A DNA stretch of 64,000 nt from Muricea muricata (lineage: Eukaryota > Cnidaria > Anthozoa > Malacalcyonacea > Plexauridae): assembly GCA_963855995.1 (NCBI GenBank), contig OY979718.1, positions 31,219,282 to 31,283,281 of the forward strand, given 5' to 3'. The translations under genes were made by a program, and so were the position numbers. How positions within the stretch are numbered: the stretch's first letter is position 1; the number at the start of each line of letters is the position of its first letter. A model generated the notes under the pieces. The model did no database searches. It had not been told where the DNA came from and was given only the letters and a program-made list of their open reading frames with translations. This document shows positions 46,671-57,574 of the stretch, piece by piece.

Positions 46671-46970
46671 GAGAAACGGTCTCGGTTGCGCAGCAACTCG
46701 ACCTAGCGAGTCAGATTTCATCACACCAAACGGGGGGTCAAGTCAACTGGGCGAGTGCCAGCGGCAGTCTTCAGCCAACAATGACCAATCAGCCACTGGT
46801 TACCTAGTTGATGGAGAACATGGAAACCCTTACCAGGAAAGTAAGCGAGCTATCTGTATCTGTCGCGAATGTCAACGCCATGTCAGCGCGAAGCTCAGCC
46901 AGGGGAAGGCGTGGGCCTTGTTATCAATGTGGCAGGATGGGCCACCTTGACGATTTATTAAGAACTTTGC
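46671..46970 (+). pseudogene. Ty3/Gypsy gag C-terminus with truncated zinc knuckle
   Basis: One frame reads VAQQLDLASQISSHQ, a TAG near 46805, then MENMETLTRKVSELSVSVAN, an Arg/Ser-rich stretch, and PCYQCGRMGHL. This is the beginning of a CCHC knuckle (CX2CX4H); the last Cys is missing because the sequence switches at about 46950 to reverse-transcriptase sequence in another frame. The first half of pol (protease and RT palm) has therefore been deleted. Confidence 0.7.
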
Positions 46971-47788
46971 TGACATAGCGGCACCCCTCCACGACCTCAC
47001 CAATGGTGGTCAAGAATTCTCCTGGACATCTGCGGCTGATCAAGCATTCAATGACCTGAAAAACCGTCTGTGTTCAGCACCAATTCTGTCCCTACCAGAC
47101 TTTTCCCTTCCCTTCACTATTCACACGGATGCCAGTGATTTCGGGCTCGGCGCGGTCTTGTCCCAACGAAGGGGCGAAAACGAAAAAGTAATCGCATATG
47201 CCAGTCGAACCCTTACACCTGCAGAGAGAAATTACTCGACCACGGAGAAAGAGTGTTTAGCAACTGTATGGACAGTCAACTATTGGCGACCATACTTACT
47301 TGCGAAAGCCTTTGACATAGTGACAGACCATCAAAGTTTGACGTGGCTGCAAGGATTGAAGGAACCAAAGGGCCGCCTCGCCAGGTGGATACTCGCCTTA
47401 CAAGAGTACGAGTTCGAAATCAAGCATCGCCCTGGTCGACAACACAGCAACGCAGACACTCTCGCGATTTCCTCGAGTAACACCCTCGCTGGTTCCAAAC
47501 GAAGCCGCGGATGATGACCTGATGGTCGGGGTAAAGGCGACCGAAGTGTGCACAGCATGGTCCAGGGCGGAGATTCTAAAGGCACAACAGGCTGATCCAA
47601 GTATTTCCACAATACTGCAGCAGTTAAGCGGCGACAATGATCCCCCAAGCGGAGGAGAAAATACCGAAAAATCAGAGGAGAATGGAGAACGACGACGCTA
47701 CAGACAGTTGTGGTCTCAACTGGAATTGGTAGATGGCGTTCAACACCGTTGTGTAGTAAAGGCACCCCATCACAGCGACTGGTTTTGA
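46951..47788 (+). pseudogene. Ty3/Gypsy RT C-terminus and RNase H
   Basis: The sequence enters at RFIKNFADIAAPLHDLT, the end of the RT thumb. RNase H follows: IHTDASDFGLGAVL (first catalytic Asp) near 47125, YSTTEKECLATVW (catalytic Glu) near 47235, DIVTDHQSLTWL (second Asp) near 47325, and IKHRPGRQHSNADTL near 47420. A frameshift near 47460 breaks the usual NADxLSR block; the downstream frame (47522-47788) is the tether to integrase, and a second shift near 47765 leads into the integrase frame. The RNase H catalytic residues visible here are present. Confidence 0.85.
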
Positions 47789-47789
47789 T

Positions 47790-49032
47790 CGTCCCTCGAG
47801 AGATGCGTGCAGACCTTCTAAGGCTTGCCCATGACGTTCCAAGTTCGGGACACATGGGGATAAACCGCTGCTTAGAACGTCTGCAACGACAATATTATTG
47901 GCCAGGGATGGGGGCAGAAGTACAATTATGGATAGCCGAGTGCGAAAAGTGTAACCAGCGTAAAACACCGTGCCCATCTCGAAAGGCTCCCATGCAGAGC
48001 ATAGAAGTGGGACAACCGATGGAACTGTGGGCTATGGATGTGTTAGGACCCCTCCCTATGACGGCACGGGGGAACCAGTACATTTTGGTCATGTCCGATC
48101 ACTTCACTAAATGGGTAGAGGCAGTGCCCATGCCCAATCAGATGGCCGAAACGGTAGCTAAAGCCTTCGTTGATGAAGATGTGACTCGACACGGAGTCCC
48201 AACTAAACTTCTAACCGACCAAGGAAGGAACTTTGAGGCGGATCTTATGAAGCAAGTGCTCAGTCTTCTCGGTGTTCAGAAACTCAGAACTTCCCCGTAC
48301 CACCCCCAAACTGATGGACAGGTGGAGAGAATGGATCGCACTTTGAAAGGAATTCTGATGGCTTATGTGAATAAGGACCACAACGATTGGGACGACCACT
48401 TGCCACTGGCCCTGTTTGCATATCGTAGCAGTGTACATTCTTCATCTGGAGTTTCACCGTTCAAGGCAATCTACGGTCGCGAAGCCACTACACCGCTGGT
48501 ACTTATACACCCCCAAATTGGAGTTAAGGAGCAAGGTATCTCAAACTACTGCGATGAGTTGGAGAAGACACTGAAGGATGTACACTGCAACATGAAAACT
48601 AACCTGAGCGTGGCGCAAGGTAAGCAGAAGAAGGGGTACGATGAGCGTAATGACGTGGACTACTGCACAGAGTTAAAGAAGGGGGACCGTGTGTGGCTCA
48701 ACAACAAAGCGGTTCCAAAGGGTTTGAGTCGAAAGGTCCATTTGCCGTGGGCGGGGCCTTACGTCGTACTGGGTAGACTTGGCAGGGTCAACTACCATAT
48801 CAAGCCGGTGTCTGGAAACGGTAAGGCAAAGGTGGTACATCGCAATCGACTTAAGTTAGATGGGCGTCAATCTAGAATGGAAGAAACTTGGCCTGTTGGT
48901 CACAAACGAGAGGGAGACTCGACCGCCAAAATGTGCCCAGGCGAACCAACGATACATCATGAGGAGAAATTTATTGCCGACACACAGCCGTTACAAGAAG
49001 GTGAGCCCATCCTATTACGGAGATCCATTTAG
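47790..49032 (+). CDS. Ty3/Gypsy integrase
   Basis: This is the longest intact stretch of the element. The H2C2 zinc-binding domain is visible (H near 47831, H in SGHMGI near 47850, C-x2-C in CEKCNQ near 47945). The DDE core follows: WAMDVLGPLPM near 48030, LLTDQGRNFEADL near 48215 and HPQTDGQVERMDRTL near 48305, where GQVER carries the Glu. A C-terminal GPY/F-like region (WAGPYVVLGRLGRVNYHI) is near 48750. No chromodomain is seen. The frame ends at 49032. No LTR could be recognised, and the 3' side is cut off by the PLE beginning near 49090. Confidence 0.9.
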
Positions 49033-49105
49033 TATATATACTAAAGGCGATGTTGTTCTCGGGTAAATATGATATTATGATATTACAAGTTTATTTAAAA
49101 TGATG

Positions 49106-49146
49106 TTAAGACGTTTCGACCAGTAACTTAGGTCTTCGTCAGTTAA
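49106..49146 (-). ncRNA. Hammerhead-ribozyme-like motif in PLE (inverted fragment)
   Basis: On the minus strand: TTAA, CTGACGA, an A, the helix GACC...GGTC, GAAAC, GTC, then TTAA. It is the mirror of 51990-52030. Confidence 0.5.
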
Positions 49147-49196
49147 AATGACTGATTAAATTCAAAACTGAATTATATATAAGGGTTCAAAGTTAA

Positions 49197-49536
49197 TCAG
49201 CTAAGAAGTGTTTTGTATACATCAGGTATCTCGATGTGGTCGTTTCCTGCGTTTTGGTCCTTGAGGGAATACCACGCCTCTAAAAACAACCGTTCACGAT
49301 AGTTTTTTGTCTTATTGACAATGAAAGCATTGTTAAAGTCAATCCGGTGGTCGTATTGTTGAGCATGCTTAGCAATTTTAGAATACTGATCGAAATGAGA
49401 AACCGCTCTCTCGTGTTCTTTTAGTCTAGTCTTAAGTGCTTTGTCGGTTTGGCCATAATACACAAAGTCGCAATCGTAACAACAGATTTTGTAAACGACT
49501 CCGTTAGTCTGTTCAGGTGGAGATTTATCCTTTGTT
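49197..49536 (-). pseudogene. PLE GIY-YIG endonuclease, inverted partial copy
   Basis: The minus-strand frame contains YYGQTDKALKTRLKEHERAV and ends IPDVYKTLLS, nearly identical to 51660-51939. It is truncated at about 49536 within the PKDKSPPEQ region. It belongs to the inverted arm of the element. Confidence 0.85.
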
Positions 49537-49539
49537 ATC

Positions 49540-50446
49540 CCCCCTTGTCAAGGAAAAATACACAGTTAAAAACAGTTCTGTCTTTTCCCAACAAGTTAGA
49601 CACCGATGCATTGCAGATGATGAAGTCATGGTATCATTCGACGTTGTGTCTTTGTTCACATCCATCCCTACCAATTTAGCCAACAAAGACTACAACAAGA
49701 CACATTGTTGACACAAAGAACGGACATATCGATTACTAATATCATCAAATTATTAGATTTCGTCCTTCAGAACAGTTTCTCCACATACAAGAACGAATAT
49801 TACCAACAGATCTCAGGATGTGCTATGAGATCACCCATTAGCGCTACAGTGGCTGACGTAGTCATGGAACATGTGGAAGAAACTGCAATCTCTACAGCAC
49901 CACATCCCCCGCGGTGGTGGTTCAGATATGTTGACGATAGTCATTCCTGCCTGAAAACAACCCAGGTCAACGAATTTCACGACCACCTTAATTCTATCAA
50001 CCCGCACTTACAATTCACCATCGAATTGGAGGAAAATCGATGCCTACCATTCCTGGACACTATGACCATCCATTCTAACGGCAAAATAGAAGTCGACATA
50101 TATAGAAAACTAACTCACACAGACAAGTATTTGCACCACGACTCACATCATCCACTACAACATAAATTGTCGGTCTTAAGCACTCTCCTCGACAGAGCCG
50201 AGAAAATTCCCTCGTCCAACAAAGGAAAACGCAGAGAACGAAAACACGTATTAAAAGTTTTGAGGGACAACGGTTACCCCTTTACGTTTATCAAGTCTTA
50301 CGACAATAAAAGAAAACGCCGCCATACTGATGACACGAATGCAAATGTACACATACCACGTACTAGTGTCAACAACAGGGGAAACCCCGCTGATTGTGTC
50401 GCTTCTTGTTGTGTAACCTTACCGTATGTTAAAGGCGTTACAGAAA
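49540..50446 (+). pseudogene. PLE reverse transcriptase, N-truncated
   Basis: The RT begins within motif A (VMVSFDVVSLFTSIPT near 49630, one frame) and continues in the next frame from about 49705. It has SGCAMRSPISATVADVVMEH near 49815 (the usual MGSP is MRSP), the catalytic FRYVDDSHSC near 49923, and LPFLDTMTIHSNGKIEVDIY near 50045. It runs to LPYVKGVTENV near 50440, where a LINE interrupts it. Penelope-type RTs are related to telomerase RT. The motif A Asp and the YVDD pair are present, but the frameshift near 49700 and the insertion make it non-functional. Confidence 0.8.
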
Positions 50447-51492
50447 ATGTCTCTAAACGATTTGCCAAATTGCCTTGAACATACAACACCTAGAATGTTT
50501 GCTGACGATACCAGCTTAACAGCTGCGGGAGAGACATTGAGTGAAGTAGAGAAGAGGGCTAATGAAGACCTGAGAAATGTTCATAACTGGCTATCTGCAA
50601 ATAAACTAAATTTGAATATTGCTAAAACTGAGTATGTCTTAATTGGATCACGACATAGGATAAACAGTTTGGATATTCAACCATCAATCAATATTGATAA
50701 ACAATCTGTTAAAAGAGTCAAACATTCCAAAGTGCTCGGGGTTCAAGTTGACGAGCATTTAGCCTGGACTAAACATATTGAATTTATCGCTGGTAAAATA
50801 TCATCCGGAATTGGCGCTATAAAAAAAGCAAAGGAATTTGTTGACCGAAACACTCTGGTTTTGATTTATAATGCTCTAGTTCAGCCACACTTTGATTACT
50901 GTTGTGAGGTTTGGGACGTATTAGGTAAAACACTTAGCGATCGTCTTCAAAAACTGCAAGACAGGGCGGCTAGAATAATTATGAATTTCAAAAATGAATC
51001 AGGACAATCCTTGTTAGCACGTAATTCACTTGGTTGGATTAACCTTGAAGAACGCAGAGCACATATAAAAGCAAAACTTATGTATAAATCGATTAACAGC
51101 TTAGCTCCTGAAAGACTAAGTAACCTTTTTCAAAATTCAAATACAATTTACGATTATGATTTAAGAGGGTCTTCAACTAGGCTTTGCCTTCCAAGACCCA
51201 AAACAGAATTTATGAAAAAAAGTTTTAGCTATAATGGGGCCTACGTCTGGAATCATATTCCGGAAGACATAAGAACTTTGGCATCATATAAGTCGTTTTG
51301 TCAAAAGCTTTCTTCCTCGACCTTTTCGTGTGGTAGTTGATATTAATATATGATGTATTTAACATAAGTATTTAAGGGGGAGGGGGGGGGGGGGTGGTGT
51401 TAGGGATTAATTTTATGGTAGTGGGATTGGTGCACACCTCTTTTGGAAATCAGCAAATGTTGAAAAGATTGTGTGTTTTTTAAATAAAGTTC

Positions 51493-51534
<42 letters not shown>
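50447..51534 (+). pseudogene. LINE 3' fragment (CR1/L2-like RT) inserted in the PLE
   Basis: The frame enters at SLNDLPNC and the RT catalytic motif MFADDTSL (near 50500), then runs through the thumb and C-terminal part to 51340. A G-run sits near 51375-51392, and a (TGAT)n-type tail of about nine units lies at 51498-51534. The 5' end is truncated in the middle of RT, as expected for incomplete target-primed reverse transcription. After the tail the PLE resumes at LRRENIKV. Confidence 0.85.
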
Positions 51535-51536
<2 letters not shown>

Positions 51537-51939
51537 AAGGAGAGAAAATATTAAAGTGCGTTATAAACCCACCACTACCCTTTCCCAACAGTTTACCAAA
51601 CCAAAGGATAAATCTCCACCTGAACAGACTAACGGAGTCGTTTACAAAATCTGTCGTTACGATTGCGACTTTGTGTATTATGGCCAAACCGACAAAGCAC
51701 TTAAGACTAGACTAAAAGAACACGAGAGAGCGGTTTCTCATTTCGATCAGTATTCTAAAATTGCTAAGCATGCTGAACAATACGACCACCGGATTGACTT
51801 TAACAATGCTTCCATTGTCAATAAGACAAAAAACTATCGTGAACGGTTGTTTTTAGAGGCGTGGTATTCCCTCAAGGACCAAAACGCAGGAAACGACCAC
51901 ATCGAGATACCTGATGTACACAAAACACTTCTTAGCTGA
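51535..51939 (+). CDS. PLE GIY-YIG endonuclease domain
   Basis: The protein continues from the interrupted RT: LRRENIKVRYKPTTTLSQQF, then a Cys pair (YKICRYDCDFVYYGQTDKA) forming the GIY-YIG-like YYG start. It has the conserved RLKEHERAV Arg helix, H in KHAEQYDHRIDF, and the catalytic Glu in NYRERLFLEAW. The family nicks DNA to prime reverse transcription. Upstream RT is separated from it by the LINE insertion. Confidence 0.85.
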
Positions 51940-51989
51940 TTAACTTTGAACCCTTATATATAATTCAGTTTTGAATTTAATCAGTCATT

Positions 51990-52030
51990 TTAACTGACGA
52001 AGACCTAAGTTACTGGTCGAAACGTCTTAA
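51990..52030 (+). ncRNA. Hammerhead-ribozyme-like motif in PLE 3' UTR
   Basis: TTAA-CTGACGA (51994-52000), one extra A, helix GACC/GGTC with a 9-nt loop, GAAAC-GTC (52019-52026), then TTAA. This gives a type I hammerhead core with a 4-bp TTAA stem I and a minimal ACGU stem III; cleavage would fall after C52026. Hammerheads in Penelope-like elements are an established observation; activity here is untested and the extra A departs from the strict consensus. Confidence 0.55.
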
Positions 52031-52135
52031 CATCATTTTAAATAAACGTAGTCTTTAACGTTTTTATCAAACCAGAGTCAAATCTTTTATATTTCGCTAA
52101 TATGTCTAATCCTGGTTACAATTTTAATATTTTTA

Positions 52136-52254
<119 letters not shown>

Positions 52255-52330
52255 ATATGTTACGAAAAGTAGCATATATATGACTGGAACTAAAAGAGCG
52301 CTCAATACCGGAGAAAGTAGAGCGTAAAAC

Positions 52331-52574
<244 letters not shown>

Positions 52575-53680
52575 AAGAAGAATTCGATGACGAGGGCATT
52601 TCTGCAGTAAACTTGTCAGTTCAGCAGTGTCACCGATATAATTTTTCTCTGTGAACAAAGACTAGCTTTGGTGTTAAATGACATGTGTCTAATTGCCTAA
52701 TAACCTACTAAGACTGATTATATTGGGTGTTTGTGTATAAGCTTTGTGTTAGTGAGAAAATTGAAGCGATGGACGCCAAGATTTTTATGCCATTGTACAG
52801 TATTAGCCAGTGTAACATACATATATATGCTTTGATAGACGGCCTGATGGTAATTAAAATCTTTCAATACTGAAGTGTGGCCAATATGAACGAGATATAA
52901 AACATGCACAATATCAAACCTCAGTTTTGTGAAAGCAGAAATTTTACCGACCTCCCTGAAACTTCTGTGGATTCTGGTTTTACTTTAAAATAATCACCTG
53001 GGTACTTTACGAACGAACTTTGAGACAAACGTGTATTAATTGTATGTACAAATACAAAGAAGAGTTTGATGACAATTGCATTCAGCTAATTATACTGTAT
53101 ATACAATGACTAACCGTCAGCACTCACGCAAATGACGCAATGTTGAGTTTTAGTGTAGATTGTCTTGATTTAACGAGTCTTACATCTGTAGCAATACAGT
53201 AAACGTTTAAACTATGATTTTTCATCCATTGGTCTGGGATCATTGGTTTGGGTCTATATTGTTACAGTGTCACGCAAACTAAGACACATACCAGAAGCGC
53301 GGGATATTACCATGCAAGACGTGCTCCAACAAGCTCAGAGATGACTGGTGTAAAACTTGCTTGCATGTTGCGCTAGAGTATAAAAACGCAGGGCTTTTTG
53401 AGAGACCAGCACAGATATCGTGTTGGCCTGCGGGGTGCATTTGTACGCACATGGTTAGGGGTGTGCTTAGGTAATGCGATAAATTCCCCCATTTAAAATT
53501 CTTTAATGGTCACAGATTCATTAAGACAACAACGATTTTTACAAGGCTTTTACCAATGAAATGCCCACTTTGTACAACTTAAGAAATGTTTTTAATTTTT
53601 TTTTTAAACTGTTGATCTACGGGAAATAAAAAGATTTTGAATGCACATTGTACTACGAATGGGCATGCCCGTACAATTTT
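52575..53680. other. No recognised features
   Basis: About 1.1 kb of unique-looking AT-rich DNA; no gene recognised. Confidence 0.45.
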
Positions 53681-53682
53681 AC

Positions 53683-53880
53683 GCGATGAGCAGATGAGCA
53701 CCTGCTCATAGCTGCTCACGAGCACTTGCTCATACGCTCATATGGCCCGACGTGACTTGCCAGGTTAGTATAGCTATATTTTGTTAGTCTTGTAAAAGTT
53801 TATATGATGAGCAGATGAGCATCTGCTCATAACTGCTCATGAGCACATGCTCATACGCTCATAAGGCCCGATGGCTCGAC
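53683..53880 (+). repeat. TGAGCA-palindrome repeat, two ~125-bp units (inverted partner at 58022)
   Basis: Two units, each with a cluster of TGAGCA/TGCTCA palindromes (GATGAGCAGATGAGCA...TACGCTCATA) followed by GCCCGA. They are separated by GTTAGTATAGCTATATTTTG. The region is the reverse complement of 58022-58245. Confidence 0.8.
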
Positions 53881-53927
53881 AGTTATTAACCCTCCCATAT
53901 ATTAAAATACCAAAATACCAAACTCGG

Positions 53928-54133
<206 letters not shown>

Positions 54134-54155
54134 GTGCAAAATACCTCAAAAACTT

Positions 54156-54197
54156 ACCACTACAGTCTGTTTCATCCAAAGGGAATCTTCAGGTGGT
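54156..54197 (-). ncRNA. Hammerhead-like motif, left PLE arm
   Basis: Mirror of 56392-56433: ACCAC, CTGAAGA, TTCC...GGAT, GAAAC, AGACT, GTA, GTGGT on the minus strand. Confidence 0.4.
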
Positions 54198-54233
54198 AGA
54201 CAAATTTCGAAAATGTGCGAGCTTCTTTTATGC

Positions 54234-55238
54234 TCAAGGCGGAAACGTGGGCGCGTGGGTGGTTGAATAGCATGCATTCCTTTCTTTGTTTAGGTTGTTT
54301 ACCTGAAATCTGCTTTTGTGTTGGCAGGCCGAAACTATTTCCGATCTTTTGTTAAGCAAGCAATTGTTTTTTTCTTTCAAAATACTGATTTTTTCCTCCA
54401 AACATAAATTACATCTTTTGGATCCTCCCGTGTAAGAAATAGACTTTTTTATTATGGACCATTTTATGGTGAAATCTGTTTTCTTTTGCTTTAAGTGCCA
54501 AACGTGTTTCGAAAGTTCCGTCTCGTTCGAATATTTTTTGTGTGTGAAAGATTTGATATAATTCCTGTATCGCTCTTTGAATGTGTTTGAGGTCATGCCA
54601 ATGTAGTGCTTTGTGTCCTGTGTGTTGCCTGTCAAAATTGTTGCTTTGTATACAATGTCCTTACTCATGCACTTGTTCTGCAATGGGCATGTGTGCTTGT
54701 TCCTACAGTTACAGTTCTCTGCGCTAATGTCTTGTGGTTGGCTTTTCCTAATTATGCGTGTGTTGTGACTTGTGATAATTGACTTAACGTTGTTCATGCA
54801 GCTGTAACTGACCTTAACTGTGTTCCTATTGAAAATCTTGTGTAACTTGTTGCCTATTGGAAAGTGCGTGTCTACAAGCTTGAGGAAACTGCGTGCGATG
54901 TTTGTCTTGACATTTTTGCTAAATGGAGGGTTAAACCAAATGATGTTGCGTTGCCTGTTCCTGCGTGGTTGCTGTGTTACATGTGGCATGTATTCCAGCT
55001 TGTGGCTGAAGTTGCTATGTCCTAGTGCGTTTTGATATGTTTGTACTGCATCGTCAAATACTTGTTTGTCAGATGACAGCGTTGAAATGCGCTTGTTGAT
55101 AGATGCTGGAAGTTGCCTTAAGATGCTGGGTGGGTGGTTAGAGTGCTTGTGTATGTATAACGGATCGTCATTGGGCTTCCTATAAGGTTTATATTTTCCG
55201 GTAGAAAGGTCGAATGTTACGTCTAGAAAGTTTACCAC
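54234..55238 (-). CDS. PLE C-terminal RT/GIY-YIG protein, left copy
   Basis: A 334-codon intact frame. The N-terminal part is the RT thumb region ([40 protein letters not shown]). The middle linker has [18 protein letters not shown] and [18 protein letters not shown], with a Cys cluster ([15 protein letters not shown]). GIY-YIG follows as [17 protein letters not shown], then the [10 protein letters not shown] helix and [12 protein letters not shown] with the likely catalytic Glu. The RT palm upstream is missing, so the ATG shown is only the first Met of the truncated frame. It is a different PLE family from the one at 49-52 kb. Confidence 0.85.
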   Translation of the reverse strand: MVNFLDVTFDLSTGKYKPYRKPNDDPLYIHKHSNHPPSILRQLPASINKRISTLSSDKQVFDDAVQTYQNALGHSNFSHKLEYMPHVTQQPRRNRQRNIIWFNPPFSKNVKTNIARSFLKLVDTHFPIGNKLHKIFNRNTVKVSYSCMNNVKSIITSHNTRIIRKSQPQDISAENCNCRNKHTCPLQNKCMSKDIVYKATILTGNTQDTKHYIGMTSNTFKERYRNYIKSFTHKKYSNETELSKHVWHLKQKKTDFTIKWSIIKKSISYTGGSKRCNLCLEEKISILKEKNNCLLNKRSEIVSACQHKSRFQVNNLNKERNACYSTTHAPTFPP

Positions 55239-55350
55239 GTGTAAATTTGATTCTGCTGTTATTTTTAGGCCAAACTGTTCGAAAATTTTGTGTAGCTCTT
55301 TCCTGGTTTTATAAATTTTCCTAAAAATAACAGCAGAATCAAATTTACAC

Positions 55351-56355
55351 GTGGTAAACTTTCTAGACGTAACATTCGACCTTTCTACCGGAAAATATAA
55401 ACCTTATAGGAAGCCCAATGACGATCCGTTATACATACACAAGCACTCTAACCACCCACCCAGCATCTTAAGGCAACTTCCAGCATCTATCAACAAGCGC
55501 ATTTCAACGCTGTCATCTGACAAACAAGTATTTGACGATGCAGCACAAACATATCAAAACGCACTAGGACATAGCAACTTCAGCCACAAGCTGGAATACA
55601 TGCCACATGTAACACAGCAACCACGCAGGAACAGGCAACGCAACATCATTTGGTTTAACCCTCCATTTAGCAAAAATGTCAAGACAAACATCGCACGCAG
55701 TTTCCTCAAGCTTGTAGACACGCACTTTCCAATAGGCAACAAGTTACACAAGATTTTCAATAGGAACACAGTTAAGGTCAGTTACAGCTGCATGAACAAC
55801 GTTAAGTCAATTATCACAAGTCACAACACACGCATAATTAGGAAAAGCCAACCACAAGACATTAGCGCAGAGAACTGTAACTGTAGGAACAAGCACACAT
55901 GCCCATTGCAGAACAAGTGCATGAGTAAGGACATTGTATACAAAGCAACAATTTTGACAGGCAACACACAGGACACAAAGCACTACATTGGCATGACCTC
56001 AAACACATTCAAAGAGCGATACAGGAATCATATCAAATCTTTCACACACAAAAAATATTCGAACGAGACGGAACTTTCGAAACACGTTTGGCACTTAAAG
56101 CAAAAGAAAACAGATTTCACCATAAAATGGTCCATAATAAAAAAGTCTATTTCTTACACGGGAGGATCCAAAAGATGTAATTTATGTTTGGAGGAAAAAA
56201 TCAGTATTTTGAAAGAAAAAAACAATTGCTTGCTTAACAAAAGATCGGAAATAGTTTCGGCCTGCCAACACAAAAGCAGATTTCAGGTAAACAACCTAAA
56301 CAAAGAAAGGAATGCATGCTATTCAACCACCCACGCGCCCACGTTTCCGCCTTGA
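55351..56355 (+). CDS. PLE C-terminal RT/GIY-YIG protein, right copy
   Basis: The same 334-codon frame on the opposite strand, differing at two residues (DDAAQ versus DDAVQ; RYRNH versus RYRNY). It retains the thumb, the Cys cluster and GIY-YIG endonuclease motifs described for the left copy. The two starts face each other across the 51-bp spacer. No stop or frameshift in either copy, unlike other elements in the window. Confidence 0.85.
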   Translation: MVNFLDVTFDLSTGKYKPYRKPNDDPLYIHKHSNHPPSILRQLPASINKRISTLSSDKQVFDDAAQTYQNALGHSNFSHKLEYMPHVTQQPRRNRQRNIIWFNPPFSKNVKTNIARSFLKLVDTHFPIGNKLHKIFNRNTVKVSYSCMNNVKSIITSHNTRIIRKSQPQDISAENCNCRNKHTCPLQNKCMSKDIVYKATILTGNTQDTKHYIGMTSNTFKERYRNHIKSFTHKKYSNETELSKHVWHLKQKKTDFTIKWSIIKKSISYTGGSKRCNLCLEEKISILKEKNNCLLNKRSEIVSACQHKSRFQVNNLNKERNACYSTTHAPTFPP

Positions 56356-56391
56356 GCATAAAAGAAGCTCGCACATTTTCGAAATTTGTCT

Positions 56392-56433
56392 ACCACCTGA
56401 AGATTCCCTTTGGATGAAACAGACTGTAGTGGT
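56392..56433 (+). ncRNA. Hammerhead-like motif, right PLE arm
   Basis: ACCAC (stem I), CTGAAGA, TTCC-CTTT-GGAT (weak stem II), GAAAC, loop AGACT, GTA, GTGGT (stem I partner). The 5-bp stem I is perfect and cleavage would follow A56428. The first stem II pair would be U-U, which is unusual, so this is a candidate only. Confidence 0.4.
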
Positions 56434-56524
56434 AAGTTTTTGAGGTATTTTGCACAATTATACATTTCGCTCTGTCTACATGTCATTGAGCACTCTTTTG
56501 TATTTCGCTAACCAAAACTAGCAC

Positions 56525-56526
<2 letters not shown>

Positions 56527-56612
<86 letters not shown>
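56527..56612. repeat. (TA)n microsatellite
   Basis: About 85 bp of TA with one TTTA interruption near the end. Confidence 0.98.
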
Positions 56613-56614
<2 letters not shown>

Positions 56615-56677
56615 ATTTTATTAAGAACAATATGACAAATATTAATGTAGTTAATAATCTTGTTCATCATCACTGCC

Positions 56678-57319
56678 TCAGTGAAATTGTAGTTTTTTAT
56701 ATAAATATCTGTTAATAAGAAATTTTCTGTTATTCACCGCTGCTTCCATAGCCTCTTCTGGATCAAAATCATCATCGTTCACGAAAGTATCTTTTGTTTG
56801 CATTATGTTCTTATGCACTGGATCTTTCTTTAGTTGTTGTATCCATTGGAGACGCTGCAAGTAGATACTTCTCAATTCCTTTTGGAGCTCAAGCAGAATA
56901 TTAGAGTAAGCTGTTTCTCCAACGGTTTGCTCATCCAGACCACTATGAGTCAAATTCATCTTTATTTCCTGAAAAGCCACCTTATGCTTTTGCATCGCTT
57001 CTTCTACCATAGGCAGCCAAGGATTCGCTTCTTCCTCCTCAGTTTGCGTCTCACTGTCTGTTGTCATCGGACTTTCTGACCCGTGAGTTGCAACACTCGA
57101 AGCATCATCCTCTGAGTCCACTGTATGACTTTCTGTTTCTGACATTTCTCTCTCTTCGCTTTTCAGCGGACAATACTCTTTTTCGTGTCGACGTAGATTG
57201 AAACTACGATTAAATGGTTTCCCGCAAAATTTGCAGCTCATTCCGCTAGAACTGATTGTGTAGAAATGCCTTGTCGTTGAGCAGCACTGTATTTTTATGA
57301 GCATGGAGCAAGTGCTCAT
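56678..57319 (-). CDS. C2H2 zinc-finger protein, mobile-element associated
   Basis: A 213-codon frame. Near its start is one C2H2 finger, CKFCGKPFNRSFNLRRHEKEY, in which the last ligand position is displaced (EKEYC). An acidic Ser/Thr/Glu-rich stretch follows (SDDASS-type, TEEEEANPW), then a predicted helical C-terminal half (EKELRS-like heptads) with QLKKDPVHKNIMQTKDTF and the EEAMEAAVNNRKFLI ending. I have seen this tail pattern next to transposon integrases in invertebrates but cannot name the family. A better start may be the Met just before SCKFC. It lies downstream of the integrase on the same strand. Role unknown; DNA binding is plausible. Confidence 0.5.
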   Translation of the reverse strand: MSTCSMLIKIQCCSTTRHFYTISSSGMSCKFCGKPFNRSFNLRRHEKEYCPLKSEEREMSETESHTVDSEDDASSVATHGSESPMTTDSETQTEEEEANPWLPMVEEAMQKHKVAFQEIKMNLTHSGLDEQTVGETAYSNILLELQKELRSIYLQRLQWIQQLKKDPVHKNIMQTKDTFVNDDDFDPEEAMEAAVNNRKFLINRYLYKKLQFH

Positions 57320-57574
57320 AAGAAGATAGTGCTCATGAGCAGGTACTCAAATGTTGATAATGCCCTACCTGTTAGGTATTGACAGTTATGGCCTACGTAT
57401 GTAGGTCCCAACTATTGTTATGAGCACTTGCTTATATGAGGTTGACCAGAGGTCGATGTGGGTCTTGAAGTCGATGTGACATCGATGTGGGGTGAATGTA
57501 TTGAGGACATGCAAATAAAACGATGCCAACAGGTGTATATATCCTTTATATGCTACAGCTATTTTTTAAAAGTT

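Larger units (their letters stand above)
49090..52047 (+). mobile_element. Penelope-like element with inverted 5' fragment and nested LINE
   Basis: Parts in order: an inverted copy of the 3' end (about 49094-49536); RT (49540-50446); a LINE insertion (50447-51534); the GIY-YIG endonuclease (51535-51939); and a 3' UTR with a hammerhead-like motif. The arms 49094-49536 and 51600-52043 are near-identical reverse complements. Inverted 3' fragments at the 5' side are typical of Penelope-like insertions. A (TA)n tract begins 90 bp past its 3' end. Confidence 0.85.

Noticed and set aside
46370-46807. 145-codon ORF starting MYAFSKLYNADF as a single protein
   Set aside because: Its first two thirds are the foldback repeat arm; only the end (after about 46671) is gag-like.
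47331-47977. Minus-strand ORFs of up to 174 codons across the Gypsy element
   Set aside because: They are antisense shadows of the RNase H and integrase frames.
54820-55769. 71-codon ORFs antisense to both PLE arms
   Set aside because: They mirror each other exactly because of the palindrome and are shadows of the PLE protein.
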